DNA from: Fibrobacter succinogenes
GTDB lineage: Bacteria > Fibrobacterota > Fibrobacteria > Fibrobacterales > Fibrobacteraceae
Direction: 5' to 3'
NCBI GenBank assembly: GCA_902800345.1
Contig: CADCDO010000063.1
Coordinates: 1 to 64,000 of the forward strand
DNA: 64,000 bases
Positions within the stretch are counted from its first letter, which is position 1; the number at the start of each line of letters is the position of its first letter. Of this stretch, positions 41,844 through 50,846 are shown piece after piece. The position numbers and the translations under genes are program-made. The notes under the pieces were generated by a model. It had not been told where the DNA came from. It did no database searches and was given only the letters and a program-made list of their open reading frames with translations.

Positions 41844-44800
41844 ATGAAAAATCTCTTGCTCGTCTCGGCAATTGTTTGCTCCATGATAGGAACGACATTT
41901 GCTGCATCGGATCCGTGTAAAGATAAAACGGCCGAAGCAAAGAAACTGCTTGCTAAATGCAAGTCCATTGGAAAGGGCAATTCTGGTTATGAACAGTGCG
42001 CCGGTTCCTATAAAGTTATCAAGAACCAGGCCGAACAGGCTTGTCGTTCTGGCGGTCTGAACGAAGCTGAAATGCGCGATGCTATTGCGCAGTGGGAACG
42101 CCAGGTCGAACGTTGCAAGGGCAAGGTGAGTAACCGTTGCGCATCCGCTTTGCAGCAGCTCGGTCATTATCAGTTCCAGCTCGAAGAAAAACAGTTCCTC
42201 GACAAGAACGCCCAATATGAAGAAGATGTGGCATGGTGCGCCGACCGCGATAACAAGCCGGCAAAGTGCGCCAACATCAACGAATTCCCGAAGGCAGATC
42301 ATAAGAAGTCCTTGGGCTACTTCCTTGAATATATCGACAAGTATCCGAAGGAAGCCAAGGCTCCGACCGTGATTTATCAGGCTGCTGCCGTGCAGGAAGC
42401 CAGTGGTGAAGACGACAAGGCATACAAGCTCCGTATGCAGCTCGTCCGCGACTTCCCGGACAACGGTCTCGTGCCGAAGGCATGGCTCCGTATTGCTGAA
42501 TACCACTTCATGAACCGCAAGTTCAAGGACGCTATCGACGCCTATAAGAAGGTGACGGGCTTCGAGAACCTCACGGGTAAGGAAGCGGCACTTGCCATGT
42601 ACCACTTGGCAGAATCTTACTATAACACAGCAGAATACGAAATCGCCGCTAAGCAGTACTTCGATTACATCGTCGGTGCTGACAAGGGTAAATATCCTGC
42701 TGACTTGCGCGGTGAAGCTATGGACTTCATGGCAGCCTCCTTCTCTGACTTGGAAGGTGGTGGTGTCCAGGAAGCTGAAGCTTTCTTGAAGGACAAGAAG
42801 GTTGCGTTCAAGGACTCCGTCTACTACCGTATCGGTATGAAGAACAAGGACCATGACCGTAACGAAGAAGCTGTCCAGTCCTTCAAGCGCTTGATGAAGA
42901 TCAACCCGGACTATATCGATGCTCCGCTCGCCGATATCGCCATGATCGAAATCTTGATCGTCCAGCAGAAGTTTGAAGACGCTCAGGCTCACCGTTACGA
43001 AGTCGTGAAGCGTTACGACCGTAGCTCTTCTTGGTACAAGAAGAACCAGAAGTATCCGGAATCTGTGAAGAACGCCGAAGCCGCCATCCGTGGCGCTATG
43101 CTCGACATTCCGCAGTACCATCATGCTCAGGCTGCCAAGCTCACCAAGGAAGGTGATATCGAAGGTGGCAAGAAGCAGTATGGCAAGGCTATCGAAGCAT
43201 ACGAAGCATTCCTGAAGCGCTATGCCAAGGAACCGACCTGGGACGAATACAAGGTTCACATCAACCTCGCTCTCGTTTATCAGGAAATGGGCCAGCATGC
43301 TAACGCTGCCAAGATGTTCAACTGGATCGTCGAAACCGATACGACTCGCTATGGCCGTCGCGAAATGGGTTCTGGCAACCTCCTCTCCAAGGATGAAGCT
43401 GGTTACAACGCCGTTCTCATGATGGACCAGGCTCGCGAAAACGCAAGAAAGACGAAGGCTAACGATGATGCAGTCCAGGCTTACAACTTGCCCGAAACCA
43501 AGGCTTACTTCGACCAGGTCGATAAGTACATGGCCAAGTTCGGCAAGAACAAGGAAGCTGCAGAACTTGCTTACAACGCCGCTATCGTCCATTACGACGC
43601 AAAGCAGTTCAGCGTTGCCGTGAACGTTCTCCGCAAGCTTAAGAAGGACTTCCCGAACCATCAGTATATTTTGCTTATCAGCCGTATGTTGGCTCAGTCC
43701 CTCTTGGAATCCAACCAGCTCGACGAATCCCTCACGGAATTCGAATGGCTCCTCAAGCAGTACAAGTCCAAGGAAACTAGAAACGATTCCATGGCTCGCG
43801 AAATCGAAAAGGCTATCGCCTACGTCCTCTTCCAGAAGGCTGAATCTTCTGTCAAGGCTGGCAAGAGCGAAGCGGGTGCCAAGGCTTACATGGACCTCGT
43901 CAAGCGTTATCCGGATATCGACATTGCTGACAAGGCCGTGTTCGAAGCCGCTGCCGCTTATGAAAGCGTGAACCAGTTCAACAAGGCTGCTGAAACGTTC
44001 ATGATCCTTCCGAAGAAGTATGCCAAGTCCCCGCTCACTGTGAAGGGTATCTTGCGTGCTGCTAGCAACTACAAGAAGGACAAGAAACCGGTGGTTGCCG
44101 CCCAGACGTTCTTGTTCATTACGGACAACTTCCCGCAGGATTCCATGGCCTTCCCGGCAATTGGTTTTGCCGCCCAGACCTACGACTCCATTCCGGACAA
44201 GAAACAGGCTGCTATTACCTTTGAAATCGCCTACAAGCGTTACCCGAAGAACGAAGAAACTCCGTCATTCCTCTATAGCGCATGCTTGAGCTACGACGAA
44301 GCCAAGATGACGAACGAAGCTATCCGCTGCTCCAAGGACCTCGTCCGCGATTATCCGAAGAGCTCCTACGCTGTTGACGCTGCCTTCTCTATCCCGATGG
44401 CATACGCTAACGCCAAGAAGTGGGACCTCGCCATTCAGGAATATCGCAACTTCGTGAAGATGTATCCGGAAGACAAGGAAAAGCTGATTGCCGCCTATAT
44501 CGGCATGGCTCGTGCATACCGCGCTCTCAAGGACGAAGAAAACTCTGTTGATGCTTACGTGAAGACCCTCGAAGCCTACGACAAGTACGGCTTGCAGATC
44601 AAGAACGCCGATGCTGGAATCCCGGCTGAAGCTGCCTTCTACATGGGTGAACACGAATACAACAAGATGACTCCGGTTGTCTTGAAGGGCAAGGAAAAGG
44701 AAAAGGCGAAGATCGTCAAGCAGTTGGTCGAAATCCTTCAGAAGGCTATGGGTCACTACTCGAAGTCTGCTGCCTACGCATCTGAAAAGTGGACCTTCCG

Positions 44801-45722
44801 CGCCACGAACAAGATGGGTATGCTCTTCGTGACGATGGCTGCAAAGATTCGTGAACAGCAGCTCAACGGTAAGAAGGAAGAAGAAAAGTTTGCCGAACGT
44901 ATCGGTATCGTGCAACAGCTCCCGACTTACTACGAACAGGCTCGTCCGATCTTCCAGAAGAACATCGACCTCGCTCGTGACCAGGGCTTCTACAACAAGG
45001 ACGTTATCGCTGCAGAAATGGGCTACATCGAAATGTACTACCAGGGCTGCGCTGTGTTCGTCGAAGTTGCCGATGCATTCGCCAACTCCCCGATTCCGGA
45101 TAGTGCTTTGATCGTTCGTGAATACGTCGGTCAGGGCATGGTGAAGGATGACGCTATCATGGCTGCACACGAAGACTTGGAAGCCTACCGCGAAGAACTG
45201 AACAACCGTTCTGACGCTGCCAAGCAGCTCGCCATCCCGCAGTGCGCTACGGGTATCAAGGCTTCTGCTCACTATGGCATCGACAACGAATGGACGACGA
45301 AGCTCTTTGAAACCTTGAGGAAACTGGACGAAAACAACGAAGATCTCAATACCAAGATCGAAAAGTTCGACCCGTCTACGCTGTTTGCCGACCCGACGTA
45401 CTTCAAGTTGAAGGCTCGTATCGAACAGATCGAAAAGTCTGACGCTATGACTCTTGAAGAAAAGGTTACCACCTTCCGTAACATCGTCAAGGAAACTAAG
45501 GACGATCGTACCAAGCTTGAAGAAGAACTCGCCAAGCTCAAGGAATGGACTGCTAACCCGAGCCTGATCCCGGCTTCTGAAAGAGGTGTCGAATCCACTT
45601 CTGACTCTTCTAGCGACGAAGAAGCTGTCGAACAGTCCTCCAAGAAGGGTAAGAAGGCCAAAAAAGCCAAGACCGAAGCCAAAAAAGCCAAGAAAAAAGG
45701 CAAGAAAGGCAAGAAAAAATAG
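41844..45722 (+). CDS. Giant periplasmic TPR protein with Lys-rich tail
   Basis: 1292 residues with signal peptide (LLLVSAIVCSMIGTTFAA). Cys-rich for the first ~140 residues, then many tetratricopeptide-like helix pairs (FLEYIDKYPKEAKAPTVIYQ, AIEAYEAFLKRYAKEPTWDE, LTEFEWLLKQYKSKETR, AAETFMILPKKYAKSPLTVK). The C-terminus has a Ser-rich acidic patch followed by ~30 mostly Lys/Ala/Gly residues (positions 1262-1291). It is the largest gene in the window. Order with ExbB/ExbD genes resembles the TPR components next to Agl/Glt or Tol-type motors. The Lys tail may bind peptidoglycan, lipid or acidic partners. Confidence 0.82.
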   Translation: MKNLLLVSAIVCSMIGTTFAASDPCKDKTAEAKKLLAKCKSIGKGNSGYEQCAGSYKVIKNQAEQACRSGGLNEAEMRDAIAQWERQVERCKGKVSNRCASALQQLGHYQFQLEEKQFLDKNAQYEEDVAWCADRDNKPAKCANINEFPKADHKKSLGYFLEYIDKYPKEAKAPTVIYQAAAVQEASGEDDKAYKLRMQLVRDFPDNGLVPKAWLRIAEYHFMNRKFKDAIDAYKKVTGFENLTGKEAALAMYHLAESYYNTAEYEIAAKQYFDYIVGADKGKYPADLRGEAMDFMAASFSDLEGGGVQEAEAFLKDKKVAFKDSVYYRIGMKNKDHDRNEEAVQSFKRLMKINPDYIDAPLADIAMIEILIVQQKFEDAQAHRYEVVKRYDRSSSWYKKNQKYPESVKNAEAAIRGAMLDIPQYHHAQAAKLTKEGDIEGGKKQYGKAIEAYEAFLKRYAKEPTWDEYKVHINLALVYQEMGQHANAAKMFNWIVETDTTRYGRREMGSGNLLSKDEAGYNAVLMMDQARENARKTKANDDAVQAYNLPETKAYFDQVDKYMAKFGKNKEAAELAYNAAIVHYDAKQFSVAVNVLRKLKKDFPNHQYILLISRMLAQSLLESNQLDESLTEFEWLLKQYKSKETRNDSMAREIEKAIAYVLFQKAESSVKAGKSEAGAKAYMDLVKRYPDIDIADKAVFEAAAAYESVNQFNKAAETFMILPKKYAKSPLTVKGILRAASNYKKDKKPVVAAQTFLFITDNFPQDSMAFPAIGFAAQTYDSIPDKKQAAITFEIAYKRYPKNEETPSFLYSACLSYDEAKMTNEAIRCSKDLVRDYPKSSYAVDAAFSIPMAYANAKKWDLAIQEYRNFVKMYPEDKEKLIAAYIGMARAYRALKDEENSVDAYVKTLEAYDKYGLQIKNADAGIPAEAAFYMGEHEYNKMTPVVLKGKEKEKAKIVKQLVEILQKAMGHYSKSAAYASEKWTFRATNKMGMLFVTMAAKIREQQLNGKKEEEKFAERIGIVQQLPTYYEQARPIFQKNIDLARDQGFYNKDVIAAEMGYIEMYYQGCAVFVEVADAFANSPIPDSALIVREYVGQGMVKDDAIMAAHEDLEAYREELNNRSDAAKQLAIPQCATGIKASAHYGIDNEWTTKLFETLRKLDENNEDLNTKIEKFDPSTLFADPTYFKLKARIEQIEKSDAMTLEEKVTTFRNIVKETKDDRTKLEEELAKLKEWTANPSLIPASERGVESTSDSSSDEEAVEQSSKKGKKAKKAKTEAKKAKKKGKKGKKK

Positions 45723-45740
45723 CGGTAAAAACTATTTTAC

Positions 45741-45766
45741 GGGGAATCCTGGTTCATGGGATTCCC
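45741..45766 (+). terminator. Terminator/attenuator hairpin after the TPR gene
   Basis: ggggaatcc, loop, gggattcccc, followed by tattctatt. It is weak in U content, so it may only partly limit readthrough into the ExbB gene. Confidence 0.6.
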
Positions 45767-45913
45767 CTATTCTATTGGGCTTGAGGGCGATTGCTATGCG
45801 GTAAAGAAAGTTTTACTACTAAAATCTCCCACAACGCTCCAAAAAAAAATAAATATGAACGAAGATTATCAAAAACAACAAAAAAAACAATAACTCAATT
45901 AAAGGAGTCTCTA

Positions 45914-46447
45914 ATGTCTAAAATGCTTCAATCCTTCAGCCCTGAATCTGATGGTTACCAGTTCATGTGGATCATCTTGGTCGTGTTCGTTATCGGCCTT
46001 GGCTTCTCCATCGAACGCTTCTTCTACATCATGGTGAAGAGCTCTTCTGGCCGCGCTAAGTTCATGGCTGATTTCGGTAAGCTCGTTATGCAAAACCAGT
46101 TGGAACAGGCTCTCCAGTTTGCCAAGAGCTCGAACCTCCCGATTGCCAAGGTTATGGACGCAATCGTTGGTGCTAAGCTCAACTGCAAGGATGCTGACAA
46201 GGCTCGCGACATGATGACTGCTGCTTCTGACGCTGTGTTCCTGACTGAAGCTCCGCGCCTCACTCGCTACATCTCCATCATTTCCGTTATGGCTTCCATC
46301 TCCACGTTGCTCGGACTTATGGGTACGATTTACGGTCTGATCGCAGTTCCTCTCCTCGTCATCGTCGGTCTTCTCAACATGAACTCCGAACGCCTCATCC
46401 AGGAAATGGAAGAAAAGGGTCTCAAGATTATCAACTCCCTTTCCTAA
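45914..46447 (+). CDS. ExbB/TolQ/MotA-family channel protein, internally short
   Basis: 177 residues from ATG 45914 behind aaaggag; an upstream open frame to 45791 lacks a ribosome site. TM1 is YQFMWIILVVFVIGLGFSIE; the long cytoplasmic loop leads to RYISIISVMASISTLLGLMG and TIYGLI. In ExbB/TolQ proteins ~40 residues with conserved Thr/Ser follow TM2 before TM3. Here TIYGLI joins straight to AVPLLVIVGLLNMNSERL, so the end of TM2 and start of TM3 appear fused. Normal lengths are 210-245. A deletion or a special channel is possible. It should be the proton-channel partner of the two ExbD-like proteins. Confidence 0.82.
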   Translation: MSKMLQSFSPESDGYQFMWIILVVFVIGLGFSIERFFYIMVKSSSGRAKFMADFGKLVMQNQLEQALQFAKSSNLPIAKVMDAIVGAKLNCKDADKARDMMTAASDAVFLTEAPRLTRYISIISVMASISTLLGLMGTIYGLIAVPLLVIVGLLNMNSERLIQEMEEKGLKIINSLS

Positions 46448-46487
46448 TCGTTAGAGAAGGTTTCATTTTAACTGGAGTTTTTAAAAC

Positions 46488-47378
46488 ATGGCACAACAAA
46501 TCAAGAAACCAAAAAAAGTCGAAGAACCGGATTTGCTTCCGGCGATGGGCTTGTTTACCATCTTGATTCCTATGCTTCTGACCATGACTGCATTCTCCAA
46601 GCTCGCTATTGTCGAAGTGAATCTGCCTGAACGTAGCCAGATGATCATGGACAATAATGAGCCGCCTCCACCTGATGAGCAGGCTTTGAACTTGTCACTC
46701 GCCATCGCTAGCGAATACCTCGTTATCGGTGCACGTGGTGGTTTCCAGCCGAACGTCTATTTCAAGGAAATGTGGACGTTCCGCTGCAAGTCCGATGCCC
46801 AGCTGGTTACCTATTCGATGGATGACGTCAAGGCTGCAGTCGAAAGTGGACATGGTCCGAAGTGCAAGAATGGCACAGAGATGGACAAAGAGAAGTATCT
46901 CTACGAAATCGAAAACATCGAACTCTGGGCTATTCAGAAAGAATCTGAAGAAGATCCGGGTCGTGTGATCTGGGCCGCTTACAAGAACGACGGTAGTGCT
47001 GAAGAAGCTCATGCTGACAGTGCTTACGTCGATGGCGCTAACAACTTCTTGTCCCTCCCGGGCGAAGGCGTATTGGGTCTCACCCCGCCACCGGCCCTCA
47101 AGGCTCCGACTCCGGGCATGGCTGTCGCAACGCTTCAGCCGAACTCTGCCCGTACTCTCAAGCCGGGTGACAAGAGCATGATTTATCCGCTTTCCGCATA
47201 CGATCTCATCGCTAAGGACTTGATCGCAATCCATACTCAGTTCATCGACATGGACGATGTTGACAACATCATCATCGTTGCAAACGACGACGCTCAGTTC
47301 GACAAGATCATCCAGCTCATGGACCGTGCCAAGGAAGCTGGTTTCAGCAAGATCAACCTTGCTAAGTTGGGAGGTTAA
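46488..47378 (+). CDS. ExbD-like protein with insertion and no membrane Asp
   Basis: 296 residues. A single N-terminal membrane helix (LLPAMGLFTILIPMLLTM) has Gly where ExbD/TolR have the proton-carrying Asp (P-F-I-D in E. coli ExbD). The periplasmic domain has ExbD ends (ALNLSLAIASEYLVIGARGG and IIIVANDDAQFDKIIQLMDR, then AKEAGFSKINLAKLGG) split by ~130 extra residues (about 95-225) with a Pro-rich part (LTPPPALKAPTPGMA). Typical ExbD is ~140-170 residues. It is followed 2 bp later by a normal-length ExbD. Confidence 0.8.
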   Translation: MAQQIKKPKKVEEPDLLPAMGLFTILIPMLLTMTAFSKLAIVEVNLPERSQMIMDNNEPPPPDEQALNLSLAIASEYLVIGARGGFQPNVYFKEMWTFRCKSDAQLVTYSMDDVKAAVESGHGPKCKNGTEMDKEKYLYEIENIELWAIQKESEEDPGRVIWAAYKNDGSAEEAHADSAYVDGANNFLSLPGEGVLGLTPPPALKAPTPGMAVATLQPNSARTLKPGDKSMIYPLSAYDLIAKDLIAIHTQFIDMDDVDNIIIVANDDAQFDKIIQLMDRAKEAGFSKINLAKLGG

Positions 47379-47380
47379 TC

Positions 47381-47875
47381 ATGGCTAGAAAAACTCGTAA
47401 ATATAGCGAAGACGTACCTTTCTCTTTGACGTCCATGATGGACATGATGACCATCATCTTGGTGTTCATGATCAAGAACATGGACGCTGAAGGTCAGCTC
47501 TTGACCCAGGCAGAAAACTTGATTCTTCCGATTTCGACTTCCAAAATACAGCCGAAGGAAGTGTCTCTGACTGTCGTGGTCGATGCTAACTACGTTATCG
47601 TTGACAATGAACAGGTGGTTCCGACCGCTGACGTTCTCGCTCAGGAAGATCTCCTTGTAACAAAGGTTGACGACGTCCTGAAGGACCGTCGCGCTATCGA
47701 ACAGGAACATGCCCTCAAGATGGGTCTTCCTGCCGACGAAGCGGGTCACATCATTGTCCAGATTGACAAGAACATCCCGTATGATGCGATGTACAAGGTG
47801 ATGGCCACGTGTGGTTTCTCCGGATACACGAACGTCGCATTCGCCGTGATGCAGAAGAACGGCGGGGAGGAATAA
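47381..47875 (+). CDS. ExbD/TolR-family protein
   Basis: 164 residues, one membrane helix. SMMDMMTIILVFMIK retains the conserved Asp. The periplasmic part has the ExbD/TolR fold (VSLTVVVDANYVIVDNEQVV, HIIVQIDKNIPYDAMYKVMA, GYTNVAFAVMQKNG). It pairs with ExbB to form the proton-driven stator. The gene starts 2 bp after its long paralogue, so the two may form a heteromer with only one Asp-bearing subunit. Confidence 0.9.
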   Translation: MARKTRKYSEDVPFSLTSMMDMMTIILVFMIKNMDAEGQLLTQAENLILPISTSKIQPKEVSLTVVVDANYVIVDNEQVVPTADVLAQEDLLVTKVDDVLKDRRAIEQEHALKMGLPADEAGHIIVQIDKNIPYDAMYKVMATCGFSGYTNVAFAVMQKNGGEE

Positions 47876-47878
47876 TCA

Positions 47879-48805
47879 ATGGCAAAGAAGAACATAGATC
47901 CGTTTATTGCGTCGCTTATGCCGGAATCCGACAAGAAGATGGGCGCAATTGCCGGTGTCTCTCTTGTGATTGCTTTGGCGATGTGTATATGGGCTTCCAT
48001 GTACGAACAGGTCGTTGCTGAAGTCGTGTTCGACAATGCGGACTCTGTTGACCTTACTACTTCCATGCAGATCGAGCAGAAGGAAGAAAAGAAGGAAGAA
48101 AAGAAGAAGCCTGAACCGAAGAAGCCTCGTAAGAAAGCTGGTGGCGGTGGTAAGCCGCGTGGTAAGGGTCAGCCGAACGCTCCGCAGACTCGCGGCGTGC
48201 TCAAGCTCCTCACCGCTCAGACCAAGAACGCCTCTGCTGCTGCTTATGACTTGATGAAGAACCAGAAGTTCACCAAGGACATCGACAAGGTGCTTAAGGA
48301 CGTCGCTGGCCTCCAGACTACGGGTAAGACCGTTCTCGGTGGTCGTCGCGGTAAGGCCGACGGTGGCTTCAACGAAGGTTACGCAGAAGGTGGTTCCGGT
48401 GGTATCGGTGACGGTCTCGCAGGCCTCCTTGGCGGTGGCGGCGGTGGTATCGCTACCAAGGCCAAGGGCTCCATCAAGACTCCGTCTATGCGCGATATCG
48501 ACATGGGTGCCGGTGGTGGATCCCGTTCCGCTGCAGACATCATGAAGGTTGTGCGTCAGCGTACTCCGGGTCTTCGCCACATCTATAACAAGTGCCTGAA
48601 GAAGAAACCGGGATTCCAGGGTAAGGTTACCTTGAGATTCACGATTGCTCCGGGTGGCGAAATCATTAGCATTTCCACTGTGTCTTCTACGACTGGTTAC
48701 AGCGAATTTGACAACGAAGTCAAGAATGCTGTCAGCCGCTGGACCTTCAGCAAGGTGAAGTCCGGTAACACGACGGTCACGATTCCGTTCACGTTCTCCG
48801 AATAA
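47879..48805 (+). CDS. AgmX/TonB-like energy-transducing protein
   Basis: 308 residues: cytoplasmic start, one membrane helix (MGAIAGVSLVIALAMCIWAS), a charged Lys/Glu/Pro spacer (EEKKEEKKKPEPKKPRKKAG), a Gly-rich region, and a C-terminal AgmX/PglI or TonB-like domain (IMKVVRQRTPGLRHIYNKCL, KVTLRFTIAPGGEIISIST, YSEFDNEVKNAVSRWTFSKV). Such proteins carry energy from ExbB/ExbD-type motors to outer membrane or periplasmic partners. It starts 3 bp after ExbD, and a strong terminator follows, closing the operon. Confidence 0.88.
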   Translation: MAKKNIDPFIASLMPESDKKMGAIAGVSLVIALAMCIWASMYEQVVAEVVFDNADSVDLTTSMQIEQKEEKKEEKKKPEPKKPRKKAGGGGKPRGKGQPNAPQTRGVLKLLTAQTKNASAAAYDLMKNQKFTKDIDKVLKDVAGLQTTGKTVLGGRRGKADGGFNEGYAEGGSGGIGDGLAGLLGGGGGGIATKAKGSIKTPSMRDIDMGAGGGSRSAADIMKVVRQRTPGLRHIYNKCLKKKPGFQGKVTLRFTIAPGGEIISISTVSSTTGYSEFDNEVKNAVSRWTFSKVKSGNTTVTIPFTFSE

Positions 48806-48822
48806 TTCACTAGGAAAGCTTG

Positions 48823-48854
48823 AAAAAAGGCTAGACGAAAGTCTAGCCTTTTTT
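48823..48854 (+). terminator. Rho-independent terminator of the machine operon
   Basis: aaaaaaggctagac, loop gaaa, gtctagccttttttt: a 14-bp stem with T-run. Confidence 0.95.
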
Positions 48855-48961
48855 ATGTTCTAGAAATTTTTCAAAAAAAAAACATGTTTTCTTAATTTCC
48901 TGTTGCGTTTTTTCGTATATAAAACTAACTTTATAAAAGAATTTCCAATAGGAGTTGTTCC

Positions 48962-50266
48962 ATGAATTTAAAAACTGTAGCCGCCGTGGGCACCGCATTT
49001 GGGATCCTAGGTGTAGGGTCTGCTTTTGCAACATTTGCTCGTATCGAATCTATGGGTAAGAATACGACTTACATCATGGATGATGTGAGCATTTTTGATA
49101 ACCCGGCAAACATCAACCTTTACTCCAATTACCTGATTGGTGAATTCGGACCTTATACGCAGGACGTGGAAACAGGTACAAACCGCGACCCGCAGCACCC
49201 GAACTTCGGTGGCATTTTCTCCATTTCTCTTGGGGATGCCAACAATCCGGATCCGCGTATTTCTATCGGCGGTCTCTTCGGGCGCATCAATTCTGAACTT
49301 ATCCAGTACTTGCCGGATGTCGTGATCGGCGAAACTGGTGAAAGGACTGCAGTCCCTGAAACGGTGACGAACTTCGACGGTTTCTTGGGCGGTACGCTCT
49401 CGAACGGCAACGCTTGGGGCTTGCATGTCTATATCGCTCAGCAGGACGGTGGTGATGTTGGCGAAGACGGCAACTACCAGGTGAAGAAGGATGCCTACGC
49501 TTCTATCGTGCAGGCCGATGGTGGTTTCAACTTCCAGATTACCAATTACTTTGATTTGGAAGGTTCCTTGGCCTTGGCCCGTATCCAGTATGGTCCGGAA
49601 CACCACAACTTCTTTGATGACGGTAATTTCTCGTTCCTCATCAAGTCCCGTGCATTCTTTACTTTGGACGCTATCAACGGCGAACTCGTCCCGGCCTTGA
49701 ACCTCAAGTTCATCGATGCTCCGGGCCTGGATGAAAAGCATGCGCAGGTGGGCTTCGGTATAAACGTTGCCCTCGATCGTGGCTTCTTCTGGATGGGTGC
49801 AGACTTTATCTGGAATAAGAAAAAGGCTCACGACTGGATCTTTGATGTCGATACCAAGACATGGACTTACGATTCCCGTAACGAAGACAATAGACATTGG
49901 GACGAACGTACCGATATCGGCGGCATGATCAGCTTCGGTATCGAACGCAACATCTGGTGGGACTGGTTCGTCATCCGCGTCGGTGGCCAGAAGTCCATCC
50001 TTTATACGGACTGCGATGTCAATGCCAAGAATGCAGACAAGTACAACGACAAGCGTTATGGCATCTGCAAGGATGACGGCAACTTCTTCAGCACGAACCC
50101 GCTCGCTGACGGTACTTCCAAGGACCATATCGGCTTCGGTTTCGGCATCAATATCGAAGAAAAGCTGAAGATCGACGTGACTGTCGCCGAAGACTTGCTC
50201 TTCCGTAACCCGTTCCAGGGCGAAGGCCGCATCTTCTCCAGAATCTCTGCGACGTACTCGTTCTAA
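48962..50266 (+). CDS. Outer membrane protein (barrel)
   Basis: 434 residues, signal peptide (VAAVGTAFGILGVGSAFA), then strands rich in aromatic and glycine residues: YIMDDVSIFDNPANINLYSN, FGGIFSISLGDANNPDPRIS, WGLHVYIAQQDGGD, VGFGINVALDRGFFWMGADF, ending in RIFSRISATYSF with a terminal Phe, as in many outer membrane barrels. N-terminal DDVSIFDNPAN recalls PorV-like (gliding/secretion) proteins. A good ribosome site (aggag) precedes ATG 48962. It is a separate unit after the machine operon. Confidence 0.78.
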   Translation: MNLKTVAAVGTAFGILGVGSAFATFARIESMGKNTTYIMDDVSIFDNPANINLYSNYLIGEFGPYTQDVETGTNRDPQHPNFGGIFSISLGDANNPDPRISIGGLFGRINSELIQYLPDVVIGETGERTAVPETVTNFDGFLGGTLSNGNAWGLHVYIAQQDGGDVGEDGNYQVKKDAYASIVQADGGFNFQITNYFDLEGSLALARIQYGPEHHNFFDDGNFSFLIKSRAFFTLDAINGELVPALNLKFIDAPGLDEKHAQVGFGINVALDRGFFWMGADFIWNKKKAHDWIFDVDTKTWTYDSRNEDNRHWDERTDIGGMISFGIERNIWWDWFVIRVGGQKSILYTDCDVNAKNADKYNDKRYGICKDDGNFFSTNPLADGTSKDHIGFGFGINIEEKLKIDVTVAEDLLFRNPFQGEGRIFSRISATYSF

Positions 50267-50271
50267 AATAG

Positions 50272-50361
50272 AGTGGTTAGTAAACAGTGGTTAGTAAGCA
50301 GGAATGTAACAGGAACGTTCTTATTGCAATCCTAACCACTAATCACTAACCACTAATCACT
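50272..50361. repeat. Family B inverted array (hairpin)
   Basis: The left arm agtggttagtaaacagtgg... (50272-50303) and right arm cctaaccactaatcactaac... (50330-50361) are complementary for most of their length with a ~26-nt loop. It lies 6 bp after the stop of the barrel gene and could stop transcription or protect the mRNA end. Confidence 0.8.
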
Positions 50362-50419
50362 GGCAACAATTTTCGAAGCGCACTCCATCTGGGTGTGTTT
50401 CTTTTTTTATTTTATAGCC

Positions 50420-50782
50420 ATGAAAAAGATTTTGTTCCTCTTAATTCTCGCATTGCTTTCGTCTTGTTCCGAACCGACGGAGCGCATTGAAAAGAAACTT
50501 CTCCCGTATCTGCAAGAAGACTTGAAGTTCATGGTGGCGGAAGCCTTGAATGCTAATACGAAAAAAGAGGATTTGCTCGAAGAACCGTATTACAAGATTC
50601 GTGATTTTAGGTTGTTCGAAGGCGCCGAAGCCGAAATTTATGCGGCCTATGCCGAAGTCGATTTTTATCTCTACAGGAACATGGCTATTTACGCAAAACG
50701 CAAGTACCGTTACGAGGTTCATGGCAGGCACTGGGACCGTTATTATAAGGTCTTAAAATTTGGTAAAGATAAAACGCCTTGA
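50420..50782 (+). CDS. Predicted lipoprotein upstream of mreB
   Basis: 120 residues from ATG 50420: signal ILFLLILALLSSC with lipobox Cys at about 16. The frame is also open from 50393, which would add a hydrophobic run before MKK and is less likely. The mature part, EKKLLPYLQEDLKFMVAEAL and GAEAEIYAAYAEVDFYLYRN, has a cystatin/NTF2-like alternation with no assigned family. It precedes the shape operon by 64 bp. Confidence 0.7.
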   Translation: MKKILFLLILALLSSCSEPTERIEKKLLPYLQEDLKFMVAEALNANTKKEDLLEEPYYKIRDFRLFEGAEAEIYAAYAEVDFYLYRNMAIYAKRKYRYEVHGRHWDRYYKVLKFGKDKTP

Positions 50783-50813
50783 TTGTAAAATTGCGACCTT
50801 TTTTAATTATATT
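50783..50813 (+). promoter_or_regulatory. Candidate promoter for mreB
   Basis: ttgtaa, 19-bp spacer, tatatt, 33 bp before the TTG start. The spacing is two bases longer than in the rpsU and OmpA promoters. Confidence 0.4.
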
Positions 50814-50846
50814 TCAAGACGGGTTACATCTATAGAGGGCTAAATT

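Noticed and set aside
39902-43661. Two long minus-strand frames (625 and 647 codons) over the TPR genes
   Set aside because: They mirror strongly coding plus-strand genes with signal peptides and repeats. Compositions are antisense-like, and no ribosome sites or domains are seen.
45855-45893. Twelve-codon leader peptide before the ExbB gene
   Set aside because: It has only Lys and Gln codons in an A-rich run and no ribosome site. Not supportable as a gene.
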